Part shown: positions 1-7,779 of the stretch, in pieces
Layout: the number at the start of each line of letters is the position of its first letter
Numbering within the stretch: the first letter of the stretch is position 1
Assembly (NCBI RefSeq): GCF_900094805.1
Contig: NZ_FMAT01000007.1
Location: 1 to 64,000, forward strand
Origin: Arthrobacter sp. NIO-1057
GTDB taxonomy: Bacteria; Actinomycetota; Actinomycetes; Actinomycetales; Micrococcaceae
Direction: 5' to 3'
DNA: 64,000 bases
Program-made: the position numbers and the translations under genes
The notes under the pieces: model-generated
The model's database searches: none
The model's input: only the letters and a program-made list of their open reading frames with translations
Told to the model about the DNA's origin: nothing

Positions 1-342
1 GAGCCGACTGAGCCGACTGCTGACCCTACAGAACCAACGGAACCAACTGTGGATCCATCGGAACCAACCGTTGACCCAACTGAGCCGACTGAGCCAATTG
101 TGGAACCTACGGAACCAACCGTAGATCCTACGGAACCGACTGCTGATCCAACCGAACCAACCGTGGACCCATCCGTTATCAGCTCTTCGGAGGCTCCAGG
201 AACGGAGAGCACCAAGAAGTCTAAGGATAGATTGGCCGATACCGGTGTTTCCACTGGCATGCTGATTGCAGTTCCAACAGCGTTGCTTCTCATCGCTACT
301 GGTTCGATGGCATTCGCTTCTTCACGGAAGCGTCACTCATAG
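1..342 (+). CDS. C-terminal end of a sortase-anchored cell-wall protein (partial)
   Basis: The reading frame is open from the first base, so this is the 3' end of a longer gene. About 55 visible residues are an acidic proline-threonine repeat built from EPT and DPT units, typical of a stalk crossing the cell wall. A Ser/Thr-rich linker follows, then the sorting motif LADTG, a hydrophobic segment of about 20 residues and a short basic tail (RKRHS). That is the standard order for sortase substrates. LAxTG in place of LPxTG is the form associated with class E sortases of Actinobacteria (family knowledge). The ligand-binding or enzymatic N-terminus lies outside the window, so the function is unknown. 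No sortase gene is visible here. Confidence 0.85.
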   Translation, partial: EPTEPTADPTEPTEPTVDPSEPTVDPTEPTEPIVEPTEPTVDPTEPTADPTEPTVDPSVISSSEAPGTESTKKSKDRLADTGVSTGMLIAVPTALLLIATGSMAFASSRKRHS

Positions 343-400
343 CAACACACGGTTCTATGCGATAGATAGCTCGGAACGAAAAAGCGCCGTCCGGTATCTA

Positions 401-443
401 ACGGTCGTTGAGCCTCTGAACAGTAAGGGGGCTCAACGACCGT
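401..443. terminator. Hairpin terminator between convergent genes
   Basis: A perfect 14-bp inverted repeat (401-414 pairs with 430-443) has a 15-nt loop. It lies between the cell-wall protein gene and the convergent TetR gene. There is no clear T-run on either side, so it may act on both strands as a stem-only terminator. Confidence 0.65.
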
Positions 444-549
444 CCCGCATTTAACGCAAAAAACGGTGATGCTAAAACTACTTCCGCGCCTCGCTCCCGA
501 ACGTCTGTTTCCAAGGTAAATAGACCCTTTGAACAGAAATCTGCCTCGT

Positions 550-1218
550 CTAGGCGTCTCGCGGTACGCCAATTCGTGGTGGGAGTCGCTCGATCGTTCC
601 TGCCCCGTTGCTTTCGAAGACTTCGTCGATGAGTGCGTCAACATCGCTTACCCCTGCATTGCGGAGCGTAATTCTCATGAAACGAAGTCGACGGGTCGCA
701 CGTTCGGGAACGTGTGCACGCGCTCCAAAGACAGCCTCACCCATGTTAGTAACGAAGATATACTCGGCTAGCTCTTGCAGATCTGTCTCGGGGTCGACTT
801 CTCCTACATCTCGCGCGACTTCAAGGAAACCGTAAATTGATTGAGTCCATTCGTCCAGAAGCTGAGCCACTTCAAATGTTGGAGATGCTCGGTCGGTAAA
901 CAGCACTACAGCGGCCGAAACTTGCGGATCACTCGTAGCTCTTGCCCCAACTGCGAGTAAGAAACGAATCAATGACCGGATACCACTTTTCGGGTACACA
1001 TCAAGCGAGCGTGAATATTCACAATCTATGACGCCTCGAAGTGTACCTATGATGCCCCACGCAATGTCTTCTTTAGCAGGGAACTTACGAACGAGCGCGC
1101 CTTTAGTCAGGCCCAAGCGCGAGGCAATCGATGCCAGGGAAGAAGCTGCGTAGCCATTCTCCGCTATCTCCAATGCCGCTGCATTAAGCACGCCGGCTCG
1201 GGCACTAGAGTCAATCAT
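550..1218 (-). CDS. TetR/AcrR family transcriptional regulator
   Basis: A DNA-binding repressor-type protein of 222 residues. The N-terminal 50 residues form the TetR helix-turn-helix, with SLASIASRLGLTKGAL as the helix pair, followed by the usual FPAKEDIA start of helix 4. The KGALVRKFPAKEDIA stretch resembles the gamma-butyrolactone receptor branch (ArpA/ScbR-like), but this is only a resemblance. The ATG at 1218 is preferred over an upstream TTG at 1239 because GGGAGAG lies 6-7 bases before it. The C-terminal ligand domain gives no clue to the ligand. No target gene is adjacent in the same direction, so the regulon is unknown. Confidence 0.85.
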   Translation of the reverse strand: MIDSSARAGVLNAAALEIAENGYAASSLASIASRLGLTKGALVRKFPAKEDIAWGIIGTLRGVIDCEYSRSLDVYPKSGIRSLIRFLLAVGARATSDPQVSAAVVLFTDRASPTFEVAQLLDEWTQSIYGFLEVARDVGEVDPETDLQELAEYIFVTNMGEAVFGARAHVPERATRRLRFMRITLRNAGVSDVDALIDEVFESNGAGTIERLPPRIGVPRDA

Positions 1219-1519
1219 ATATATCTCTCCCACCCGCAACTGGCACCGTAGACTTCACAAATCGCCGCTCGTCACCTGTTTCTTGATACTGAGATGGCTA
1301 CATGAGGGCATCGTTCCCCTAATGCCATAAAACATCAACTTCCGGGAACCTAACGCAACTTTGTCCACGGCCATTTTATTTCACTGAGACCTCGATTTTC
1401 AAAGACTCATGAGGCATTATCAGCAACATGAGATCGCTGAGTCGGTCACAGCACCCCAGTTAGGATGAGGCACGACAATCCCTGATTCAACCGACATTTA
1501 TTCACTCGACGACCACTCC
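1219..1519. other. Intergenic region without a recognisable gene
   Basis: Three hundred bases between the divergent TetR and DinB-like genes. The octamer ATGAGGCA occurs at 1409-1416 and 1465-1472, and a one-base-longer version at 1302-1310. A short inverted repeat (GGCAT at 1307-1311, ATGCC at 1322-1326) also lies near the regulator. Any of these could be a regulator site, but none is convincing on its own. Confidence 0.4.
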
Positions 1520-1978
1520 ATGATCCAGGTGTTCATCGATGAACACCGTCGAATACTCATGACATGTCTTGATGGAATCTCAGAGTCAGAAGCTCGAGCG
1601 AAATTGGTCGATTCAAAAACAACTTTGCTCGGATTGGTCAAGCACGCGACGTTTGTGGAACGAGTCTGGTTTGGTGAAGCTGCCACTGGTACGAGCCGAT
1701 CCGATTTGGGTCTCGTTGCCACGCCAGATGAATCGTTCGTTTTGGAAGCTGCAGACACCATTGAATCAATACAAGACAGCTACGCTCAGGCTATCGAAGA
1801 ATCCCGGCAAGTTCTTAAGGGGAAAACAGGAGACGATATCTTTCCTGGAAACCGCCGTGGTCCGTTACCAGTGCGCTGGGTGTTGCTACACATGTTGCGT
1901 GAATTGGCCCAACACTGCGGTCATGCTGACATTTTGCGAGAACAGATCCTGGCAACTCGAAAGCCTTCGGCATCGTAG
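1520..1978 (+). CDS. DinB-like (DUF664) putative metal-binding protein
   Basis: A 152-residue protein of the DinB/YfiT four-helix-bundle superfamily, DUF664 type, common in Actinobacteria. The metal-ligand pattern is visible: one His in GLVKHATFVER and two in LLHMLRELAQHCGHAD. Members of this fold include thiol-dependent (mycothiol or bacillithiol) transferases, so a mycothiol-linked detoxification role is possible but not shown. The ATG at 1520 has no good Shine-Dalgarno. The frame is open upstream to 1469 but offers only ATT or ATC codons, so this start is the best available. The stop is 19 bases before the next gene, suggesting cotranscription. Confidence 0.75.
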   Translation: MIQVFIDEHRRILMTCLDGISESEARAKLVDSKTTLLGLVKHATFVERVWFGEAATGTSRSDLGLVATPDESFVLEAADTIESIQDSYAQAIEESRQVLKGKTGDDIFPGNRRGPLPVRWVLLHMLRELAQHCGHADILREQILATRKPSAS

Positions 1979-1997
1979 TCAAAGATAAAATTCGAAC

Positions 1998-2465
1998 ATG
2001 CCTCTAACTCTCATTCCATTACCACCAGAAAAATTCTCTTCTTGGCTCGGTAGAAGCACTTCCGAATACATTACCGACCTGATCGCTACAGACATTCCTG
2101 AGGAACAGGCTACGGAAAATGCACAGAGGACGATGACACGCTCTTTCCCTGAAGGTCAGGCGACTTTAACAAACGCAGTTTTCACATTGGCAGACGAAGT
2201 CTTGGGCGACGTTGGCTATTTGTGGGTCGGTCAGGACACTTCCGGGGATCCAACATCGTGGTGGGTGTGGGACATTGTCGTTGAAGCAGAGCACCGTGGT
2301 CACGGCTTTGGCCGTCAAGCCATGATCTTGGCTGAAGACTATGCCCGCTCTCACGGAGGACAGACTTTGGGCCTGAATGTATTTGGTTTCAACAAAACGG
2401 CCCGCGGACTCTACGAATCCTTAGGCTACGAGACCACCAGCATCAAGATGCGAAAAACGCTTTGA
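1998..2465 (+). CDS. GNAT family N-acetyltransferase
   Basis: A 155-residue acetyl-CoA-dependent acyltransferase. The coenzyme A pyrophosphate loop (motif A, R-G-x-G-x-G/A) is visible as HRGHGFGRQAM in the second half, after a beta strand rich in Trp and Val. The C-terminal motif B region contains NKTARGLYESLGYE, typical of small-molecule or protein GNATs. The substrate cannot be predicted. It follows the DinB-like gene by 19 bases on the same strand and probably shares its transcript. No strong ribosome binding site is present. Confidence 0.85.
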   Translation: MPLTLIPLPPEKFSSWLGRSTSEYITDLIATDIPEEQATENAQRTMTRSFPEGQATLTNAVFTLADEVLGDVGYLWVGQDTSGDPTSWWVWDIVVEAEHRGHGFGRQAMILAEDYARSHGGQTLGLNVFGFNKTARGLYESLGYETTSIKMRKTL

Positions 2466-2597
2466 CACTGCCGCTAATCTTTGAAAAACCCTCAACCGCT
2501 CTCTAATTGTTGGGCAACGAAGTACATTACAGATCACAGAGAAATTTGAAGAGGACCTCTTTGCTCAATAGACCAGATCAAGTTAGGCTTGAAGTAC

Positions 2598-2695
2598 GTA
2601 AGGGAGTATTCCTAAGCGCTCAACTCGTCAATACGTAGATCTACATGGATCCACCGGGTTTAGCGGCCGGCCTACGGGCTGGTGAAGAGACTTAC
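2598..2695 (+). promoter_or_regulatory. Probable yybP-ykoY (Mn2+) riboswitch
   Basis: The leader of the TerC-family gene carries the landmarks of the yybP-ykoY aptamer. A closing stem is formed by GTAAG (2598-2602) and CTTAC (2691-2695). A GGGAGTA element directly follows the 5' strand. A CGTCAATACGTAG segment can pair through CGTAG (2634-2638) with CTACG (2672-2676). A GAAGAGAC element sits just before the 3' closing strand. Placement ahead of a TerC/Alx exporter matches the known distribution of this Mn2+ sensor. The aptamer ends 34 bases before the RBS, too short for a separate terminator, so control is probably at translation initiation. Confidence 0.75.
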
Positions 2696-2739
2696 TCGAT
2701 ATCATCGTGCTTGCGCGCCTTACGAAAGTAGGAAACCCT

Positions 2740-3924
2740 ATGGAAGTTTCGCCTTTAATCTGGGCCATTACAGTGGCCGTCGTTCTTGCTCTTCTTGCCT
2801 TCGACTATTTTTTCCACATTCGCAAGGCTCACGTACCCAGCCTTAAAGAAGCAGCGATATGGTCCAGCCTCTACGTCGGAATCGCACTGGTTTTTGGCAT
2901 CGTCGTCTTAATCTTCGGCGGCATCGACATGGGCGCCGAATACTTTGCTGGTTACATCACCGAAAAAGCATTATCGGTCGATAACCTCTTCGTCTTCTTG
3001 ATCATCATCGCCAGCTTCCGCGTTCCGAGGGAAGACCAACAAAAGGTGTTGCTCTTCGGCATCGTATTTTCGCTGATTGCCCGGACCGCTTTCATTTTCG
3101 TTGGCGCTGCCTTGATCAACCAATTCGCTTGGGTCTTCTACATCTTTGGTTTGATCTTGCTCTTAACTGCAGGAAACCTGCTGAAGAAAGACGACGAGTC
3201 CGATGAAGCAAATAACTTCATCATCCGCATTGCCAAGAAACTCTTCCACACCACAGATAGTTATGACGGCGACAAACTCTTCACCAAGGTAGACGGCAAA
3301 AAGGTCCTAACGCCAATGCTGCTGGTGATGGTGGCCATCGGTGGTACGGACATTCTTTTCGCATTGGATTCGATCCCAGCGATCTTTGGCCTAACCCAGA
3401 ACGTCTACATCGTCTTTACCGCCACAGCCTTCTCACTGATGGGTCTGCGACAGCTGTACTTCCTGCTTGATGGGCTCCTCGACCGACTCATCTACCTGTC
3501 CTATGGGCTGGCAGCCATCCTGGCATTCATCGGCGTGAAGCTCATCTTGCATGCGCTACACGAGAACAACCTGCCATTCGTCAATAACGGCGAACATGTT
3601 CAAGTCATTGAGATCAGCACAGGTTTTTCACTGACAGTGATTATTGGGGTCCTCGTCGTCACTGTCCTGGCATCTTTGTTCAGCAAAGCTGGCAAGGCGC
3701 AGACCGCGGTTAACAATGTACGCAGGCACGCGAAGAACTACCTGGACCTCTCCTACACCGCCGATGTCGCTGAACGAGAACACGTATACGCGCTGCTTCT
3801 CGAAGAGGAAGCATACGTGAACACCATGGCGAAAAAGTACCGAGACAAGGTCAAAGACATCGAACAGATTCGCACCGAGGTGGCCCAGGCCCACAAGGAG
3901 CACGATGAATTTCTCAAGTCCTAG
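2740..3924 (+). CDS. TerC/Alx family integral membrane protein, probable manganese exporter
   Basis: A 394-residue polytopic protein of the TerC family, with about nine hydrophobic segments. The two family signatures are present: EKALSVDN near residues 75-82, and TDILFALDSIPAIFG in the middle, the acidic intramembrane sites of this family. A charged cytoplasmic C-terminus ends the protein. Alx and related TerC proteins move Mn2+ out of the cell (family knowledge), which fits the riboswitch-like leader. ATG 2740 is chosen over GTG 2707 because AGGA lies about 7 bases upstream and homologues begin just before the first membrane helix. A strong hairpin follows, so it is probably monocistronic. 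Confidence 0.88.
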   Translation: MEVSPLIWAITVAVVLALLAFDYFFHIRKAHVPSLKEAAIWSSLYVGIALVFGIVVLIFGGIDMGAEYFAGYITEKALSVDNLFVFLIIIASFRVPREDQQKVLLFGIVFSLIARTAFIFVGAALINQFAWVFYIFGLILLLTAGNLLKKDDESDEANNFIIRIAKKLFHTTDSYDGDKLFTKVDGKKVLTPMLLVMVAIGGTDILFALDSIPAIFGLTQNVYIVFTATAFSLMGLRQLYFLLDGLLDRLIYLSYGLAAILAFIGVKLILHALHENNLPFVNNGEHVQVIEISTGFSLTVIIGVLVVTVLASLFSKAGKAQTAVNNVRRHAKNYLDLSYTADVAEREHVYALLLEEEAYVNTMAKKYRDKVKDIEQIRTEVAQAHKEHDEFLKS

Positions 3925-3939
3925 CCATTAAGCAATACC

Positions 3940-3970
3940 GCGGGCCACTAGTTCAGAACTAGTGGCCCGC
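3940..3970 (+). terminator. Strong terminator after the TerC-family gene
   Basis: A 15-bp perfect GC-rich inverted repeat with almost no loop, followed by AGTTTGTT. It lies 15 bases after the stop codon. The next 190 bases up to the yccF-like gene hold nothing I can identify. Confidence 0.85.
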
Positions 3971-4164
3971 AGTTTGTTCGCACCGCGAATAACAGCTTCT
4001 GCGATATACGTGCAATCTTCGAAGGAGCTCGGGACGAGTCCCCCGACAGCCTCAACAGCTATCTAGGTTCGCTGGCTCCTCGCTCTAATAGGGTGCTCGC
4101 CGCTACCGTGAAGAATGACTGTAGTTCCATGCCTGGTCCCCCACCATTCATGATCTCAGCAAAC

Positions 4165-4575
4165 TTAGCGGCGAACTGACCCGATGTAGTAGTCGGATGG
4201 GACAATCACTTTACCCAGTGGCATTAGTGAAACCGGGATCATCTTCAAGTTCGCGATGCCCAGGGGGATACCAATGATCGATACGAACATCGGAATTGCC
4301 GTGAGGACGTGCCCGATAGCAATCCAAATTCCGGCGAAGATTACCCAGATGACATTGCCCAAGGTAGAGAATGCTCCGACCGGGCCCCGGTCAACGACCG
4401 TCCGTCCGAAAGGCCATAGGGCATATCCTGCAATGCGGAAGGAAGCAATGCCAAAGGGAATGGTCACGATCAACAGGCAGCAAATGATGCCAGCCAGAAC
4501 GTATCCCAAGGCGAGCCAAAGTCCGCCAAACACCAACCAAATTATGTTGAGAATACCGCGCACTAGATCAGTCAT
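4165..4575 (-). CDS. YccF domain-containing membrane protein
   Basis: A 136-residue integral membrane protein built from two copies of the YccF domain (about residues 5-60 and 70-125). Each copy has the pattern NIIW-FGG-WLA-GYVL followed by a Gly/Pro-rich helix ending in a PFG or PLG turn. YccF proteins are widespread and of unknown function. The ATG at 4575 is back-to-back with an upstream ATG of the divergent trmB frame, but trmB probably starts further downstream, leaving about 129 bp of shared promoter region. Confidence 0.85.
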   Translation of the reverse strand: MTDLVRGILNIIWLVFGGLWLALGYVLAGIICCLLIVTIPFGIASFRIAGYALWPFGRTVVDRGPVGAFSTLGNVIWVIFAGIWIAIGHVLTAIPMFVSIIGIPLGIANLKMIPVSLMPLGKVIVPSDYYIGSVRR

Positions 4576-4690
4576 ATGACCAGTCTCGCCGACTTCGCAT
4601 CACTGAACCATAGGGATAATCCCCGATTCTTCCCTGATCCACGTGGCCAATCCCCTATCCATCAGCCCTATGAGAGTGCCAATGCTCGTC

Positions 4691-4704
4691 TAGAATTAAT
4701 CATC
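4691..4704 (+). promoter_or_regulatory. Leaderless-type -10 element before trmB
   Basis: TAGAAT at 4691-4696 ends 8 bases before the ATG at 4705 and there is no Shine-Dalgarno. This fits transcription starting at or just before the start codon. No clear -35 is visible. Confidence 0.5.
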
Positions 4705-5562
4705 ATGAGCGAATCGAGCGAAGAACAGCAGCAACCCCAGGCGTCGTCCCCACGAGACCCCGCACTTTTCAGGGCTGAGCCGGTCTCTTTTGTCCGTCGT
4801 GGAAACCGCCTGCAAGGTCGCCGGGCAAGTGCTTGGGAGCGCAATGCAGATCAATACGTGATTGAGCCTCCACGCAAGATTGCTGACACCTCGGTTGCTG
4901 ATGACTTCCAACTTGATCCCACCGAAGCTTTTGGCCGTACCGCACCATTGGTCGTTGAAATCGGTACCGGTCTAGGCGAGTGCATTGCCAACGCTGCCAA
5001 GGATGATCCGGAACGCAACTACCTGGCCGTCGAGGTGTACCGTCCAGGACTGGCCCAGTTGATGCTGAAGGTCGAGTCCTTTGGAATCAGCAATGTTCGT
5101 GCCGTTCAAGCGAACGCCCCAGAAGTTCTGGACGTGATGCTTGATGAAAATAGTGCCGACGAAATCTGGATCTTCTTCTCCGACCCGTGGCACAAACCTC
5201 GTCATCATAAGCGTCGCTTGATCAAGAAGTCGTTCCTCGACAAGGTCTCCCGCGTCCTAAAGCCAGGCGGTACTCTGCGTCTGGCCACCGACTGGTCCAA
5301 CTACGCTGAACAGATGCGTGACGTTCTTGAGGAACACGCAGACTTCCAGAACCAGCACCCGGGCAACCTCGCCGGTGAAGCCAGCAACCTGACCAAGGTT
5401 CGCCGCGAAGGCATGGAAGGTTTTGACCCTGAGCCTGAATTCATTGATGAACAAGGTGGCTGGGCACCGCGCTTTGAACGTCGCATTCTGACCAGTTTTG
5501 AAGGCAAGGCACTCAAAGCTGGACGTCTGGTCTTTGATTTGGCCTACACGCGCGTCGGTTAA
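4705..5562 (+). CDS. trmB: tRNA (guanine-N7-)-methyltransferase
   Basis: Methylates N7 of guanosine 46 in the tRNA variable loop, using S-adenosylmethionine. Of 285 residues, the first 75 are a hydrophilic actinobacterial extension. The Rossmann methyltransferase core has the SAM loop EIGTGLGE at 85-92. The family signature SDPWHKPRHHKRRL (usually PDPWxKxRHxKRR) and a later RLATDWSNYAEQM follow. The frame also has an ATG at 4576, directly abutting the divergent gene. The ATG at 4705 is preferred because it starts a normal-length protein and has a -10-like TAGAAT 8 bases upstream. A 22-bp perfect hairpin follows 16 bases after the stop. Confidence 0.9.
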   Translation: MSESSEEQQQPQASSPRDPALFRAEPVSFVRRGNRLQGRRASAWERNADQYVIEPPRKIADTSVADDFQLDPTEAFGRTAPLVVEIGTGLGECIANAAKDDPERNYLAVEVYRPGLAQLMLKVESFGISNVRAVQANAPEVLDVMLDENSADEIWIFFSDPWHKPRHHKRRLIKKSFLDKVSRVLKPGGTLRLATDWSNYAEQMRDVLEEHADFQNQHPGNLAGEASNLTKVRREGMEGFDPEPEFIDEQGGWAPRFERRILTSFEGKALKAGRLVFDLAYTRVG

Positions 5563-5578
5563 TATCGCTGTTTACGCC

Positions 5579-5625
5579 AAGTAAGGGCCATGGAATCCAT
5601 AAGATGGATTCCATGGCCCTTACTT
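5579..5625. terminator. Perfect 22-bp inverted repeat downstream of trmB
   Basis: Positions 5579-5600 pair perfectly with 5604-5625 around a 3-nt AAG loop. It probably terminates trmB. It also contains in-frame ATGs (5604, 5613) of the next gene, which argues that translation of that gene starts further downstream. Confidence 0.75.
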
Positions 5626-5660
5626 CATCCGAGATTAATAGCTACGCGCAGACGCCCACG

Positions 5661-6239
5661 ATGGAATACGCCGGCGTGCGGTTGGAACAACTTTCACCCG
5701 AGCATGCTGATGACTTAGCACAGGTTGTCACTACCGGAGGGCTAGATGAAACCTGGTACACCTCGGTACCTTCTGCCCAAGTCATGCTCGGTGACATCAA
5801 GAAGCGCTTGGCCCTGCAAGCGGCTGGTGAAATGGCGCCTTTTGTGATTATTGATGTGTCTACGGGCAAGGCGGTCGGTGCCACCACATACCTGAACATT
5901 GATGAGTCGAACCACCGAGTGGAGATCGGCTCAACCTACCTGTCCCCTGAGGCTCAAGGCACCGGCATCAACCCTGCAGCAAAATTCATGCTGCTTCAGC
6001 GAGCATTTGAAGTGCTGGATTGTTTCTCCGTCGCGTTCTGCACGCACTGGCACAACGAAGTCTCGCGAGCAGCCATTGCACGTCTAGGGGCCAAACAGGA
6101 TGGTGTCCTGCGCAATCACAAATATGATCCGGCCACCGGCACGCTACGCGATACCGTGATCTTCTCGATTCTTCCGCATGAGTGGCCCGCCGTGCGCACC
6201 AATCTACAGGCGCGGCTAACCCGCCGTGGACGAATCTAG
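5661..6239 (+). CDS. GNAT family N-acetyltransferase (RimJ/RimL-like)
   Basis: An acetyl-CoA-dependent acetyltransferase of the RimJ/RimL (Acetyltransf_3) type, about 192 residues from ATG 5661. The N-terminus (YAGVRLEQLSPEHADDL) matches the usual family opening. The CoA loop is the EAQGTGINPAAK stretch, and a late NEVSRAAIARLGAKQDGVLRN segment is the typical motif B. In-frame ATGs at 5604 and 5613 lie inside the right arm of a perfect hairpin and add residues the family does not need, so 5661 is preferred although no Shine-Dalgarno is seen. The stop shares the tetranucleotide CTAG with the convergent hspR stop. The substrate is unknown. Confidence 0.8.
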   Translation: MEYAGVRLEQLSPEHADDLAQVVTTGGLDETWYTSVPSAQVMLGDIKKRLALQAAGEMAPFVIIDVSTGKAVGATTYLNIDESNHRVEIGSTYLSPEAQGTGINPAAKFMLLQRAFEVLDCFSVAFCTHWHNEVSRAAIARLGAKQDGVLRNHKYDPATGTLRDTVIFSILPHEWPAVRTNLQARLTRRGRI

Positions 6240-6664
6240 CGGCCAATAGCCCGTCGAGTAGTAAACAGCGTGACCGTAGGTTCACGGCGTTCCGGGCGCA
6301 TACCGCGAGCCAAAGACACCACATCTCCCCCGGAAGTCCCGGCAGCAAAGATGCGGGTTTGCCCGGCACGTACCGCGCTGAGCTCGTTGCGCAAGTCGTT
6401 GACCTCGGTCTGTAGGTAGGCAACCTGGTCTTGCAACTCAAGGATGCGTTTGATGCCTTCAAGGGAGACGCCATCTTTGCTCAACGCCTGAACTTGGCGG
6501 AGCAGGGAAACATCGCGCTGAGAGTAGCGTCGTTGTTTGCCCGACTGTCGGCTTGGAGATACCAAGCCAATCCGATCATATTGACGTAGCGTCTGCGGAT
6601 GCATGTCTGCCAGTTGAGCGGCGACGGAAATGACGAAGACAGGACGCAGGTACTCCCCGTTCAC
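6236..6664 (-). CDS. hspR: HspR, MerR-type heat-shock repressor
   Basis: A 142-residue MerR-family repressor of the dnaK operon in Actinobacteria. It binds HAIR operators, with DnaK acting as co-repressor (family knowledge). The winged helix-turn-helix is at about residues 11-80, including the hallmark HPQTLRQYDRIGLVSPSR. A coiled coil follows (DQVAYLQTEVNDLRNEL). The gene lies 117 bp downstream of dnaJ on the same strand, but a hairpin sits in the gap, so its level may be partly uncoupled from dnaK-grpE-dnaJ. I see no HAIR site directly in front of it. Two lie at the dnaK promoter. Confidence 0.92.
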   Translation of the reverse strand: MNGEYLRPVFVISVAAQLADMHPQTLRQYDRIGLVSPSRQSGKQRRYSQRDVSLLRQVQALSKDGVSLEGIKRILELQDQVAYLQTEVNDLRNELSAVRAGQTRIFAAGTSGGDVVSLARGMRPERREPTVTLFTTRRAIGR

Positions 6665-6729
6665 GTTGCTTCGACCACCTTTCTACTTGGCTTGTTGGCT
6701 ACAGAGCCTCTAGTCATTGAGTCTAGCTT

Positions 6730-6761
6730 CCCCGCCATGCCACTTCGAGGCCATGGCGGGG
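6730..6761 (-). terminator. Hairpin between dnaJ and hspR
   Basis: A 10-bp GC-rich stem (6730-6739 with 6752-6761) with a 12-nt loop, 20 bases after the dnaJ stop. No T-run follows, so it is more likely a partial terminator or RNA-processing barrier than a full stop. Confidence 0.55.
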
Positions 6762-6781
6762 CAGCTAAGTGCCGATCCGAT

Positions 6782-7750
6782 TTAGAGTTTGGCTTTGGCA
6801 GCCAAGTCCGCGCGTGGATCTTCGCCGGCCGTGGCTGCAGCGAAATCTTCCACAGCTTTCTTTGCCTCATCGGACAGATTCTGCGGGATCACGACATCCA
6901 AAGTGATCAGCAAGTCGCCGGTGGCCTTGGAAGTCTTCACACCACGACCTTTCAGACGTAAAGTGCGCCCGGAGTTCGAGCCTGCAGGAACCTTCATCGC
7001 AACCGTTTCCCCGTCCAAGGTTGGCACGTGGATTTTGGCTCCCAGCACCGCTTCATCAAAGGTCACCGGGACATGGATGCGGATGTTGTTCTCTTCGCGT
7101 TTGAAGAATGGGTGTTCGGAGACCTTGACCTTCACCAGCAGGTCGCCATTGCCAGCAGCTCCGGCTTGGCCCTTGCCACGCACGCGTACGGACTGTCCAT
7201 CCTTGATGCCCGCGGGAATGCGCACATCGATGACTTCGCCGTTCTGCTCGCGCAGCCCAATGGTGGTTCCCTTGATGGATCCAGCAAAGGAGATCGAGGT
7301 ATTAGCCGTGCGGTCAGCGCCCTTACGTGGTGGTGCGCTCTGGCCGAAACCACCGCCACCGAAACCTCCCCCACCGAACAGGTCGGAGAAGTCGGGCTGT
7401 CCACCGCGTGAGCGTGCCGACCCTCCCCCACCAAAGAGGTTGGAGAAGATATCTTCAAAGCCGGCCTGACCGCCCGGCGCGCCGCCCGGTCCTCCAGCTG
7501 AGAAGCGTGCTCCGGAGCCCATGGCGCGGATGGCGTCGTACTGCTCGCGTTCTTCTTTGTCGGCGAGCACCGAATGCGCTTCGGAGATGTCTTTGAATTT
7601 TTGTTCAGCGGCCGCATCGCCCTGATTGGTATCCGGGTGGTACTTGCGTGCAAGTTTGCGGTACGCCTTTTTGATGTCCGCCTCGCTGGCGTCCTTGGCG
7701 ACGCCCAGAATGGCGTAGAAGTCTTTTTCGATCCAGTCCTGACTTGCCAT
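6782..7750 (-). CDS. dnaJ: DnaJ-type co-chaperone lacking the zinc-finger region
   Basis: A J-domain co-chaperone that stimulates DnaK ATPase activity. It has 322 residues against about 370-390 for classical DnaJ. The J domain is at residues 9-75 with the essential HPD motif in RKYHPDTN. A Gly/Phe-rich linker with repeated FGGGG runs follows at about 80-140. The two beta-sandwich substrate-binding domains then come directly. The four CxxCxGxG zinc motifs are absent: I find no Cys pairs. It is therefore a CbpA/DnaJ2-like type II J-protein sitting in the dnaJ place of the operon. It follows grpE by 86 bp. Confidence 0.9.
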   Translation of the reverse strand: MASQDWIEKDFYAILGVAKDASEADIKKAYRKLARKYHPDTNQGDAAAEQKFKDISEAHSVLADKEEREQYDAIRAMGSGARFSAGGPGGAPGGQAGFEDIFSNLFGGGGSARSRGGQPDFSDLFGGGGFGGGGFGQSAPPRKGADRTANTSISFAGSIKGTTIGLREQNGEVIDVRIPAGIKDGQSVRVRGKGQAGAAGNGDLLVKVKVSEHPFFKREENNIRIHVPVTFDEAVLGAKIHVPTLDGETVAMKVPAGSNSGRTLRLKGRGVKTSKATGDLLITLDVVIPQNLSDEAKKAVEDFAAATAGEDPRADLAAKAKL

Positions 7751-7779
7751 CAGGGCCCCGTCCTTTCAATGCCAATTCG

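Noticed and set aside
4120-4140. A CCCCCACCA sequence suggesting the 3' end of a tRNA or tmRNA
   Set aside because: There is no matching acceptor strand, T arm or tag-coding region in 3971-4164.
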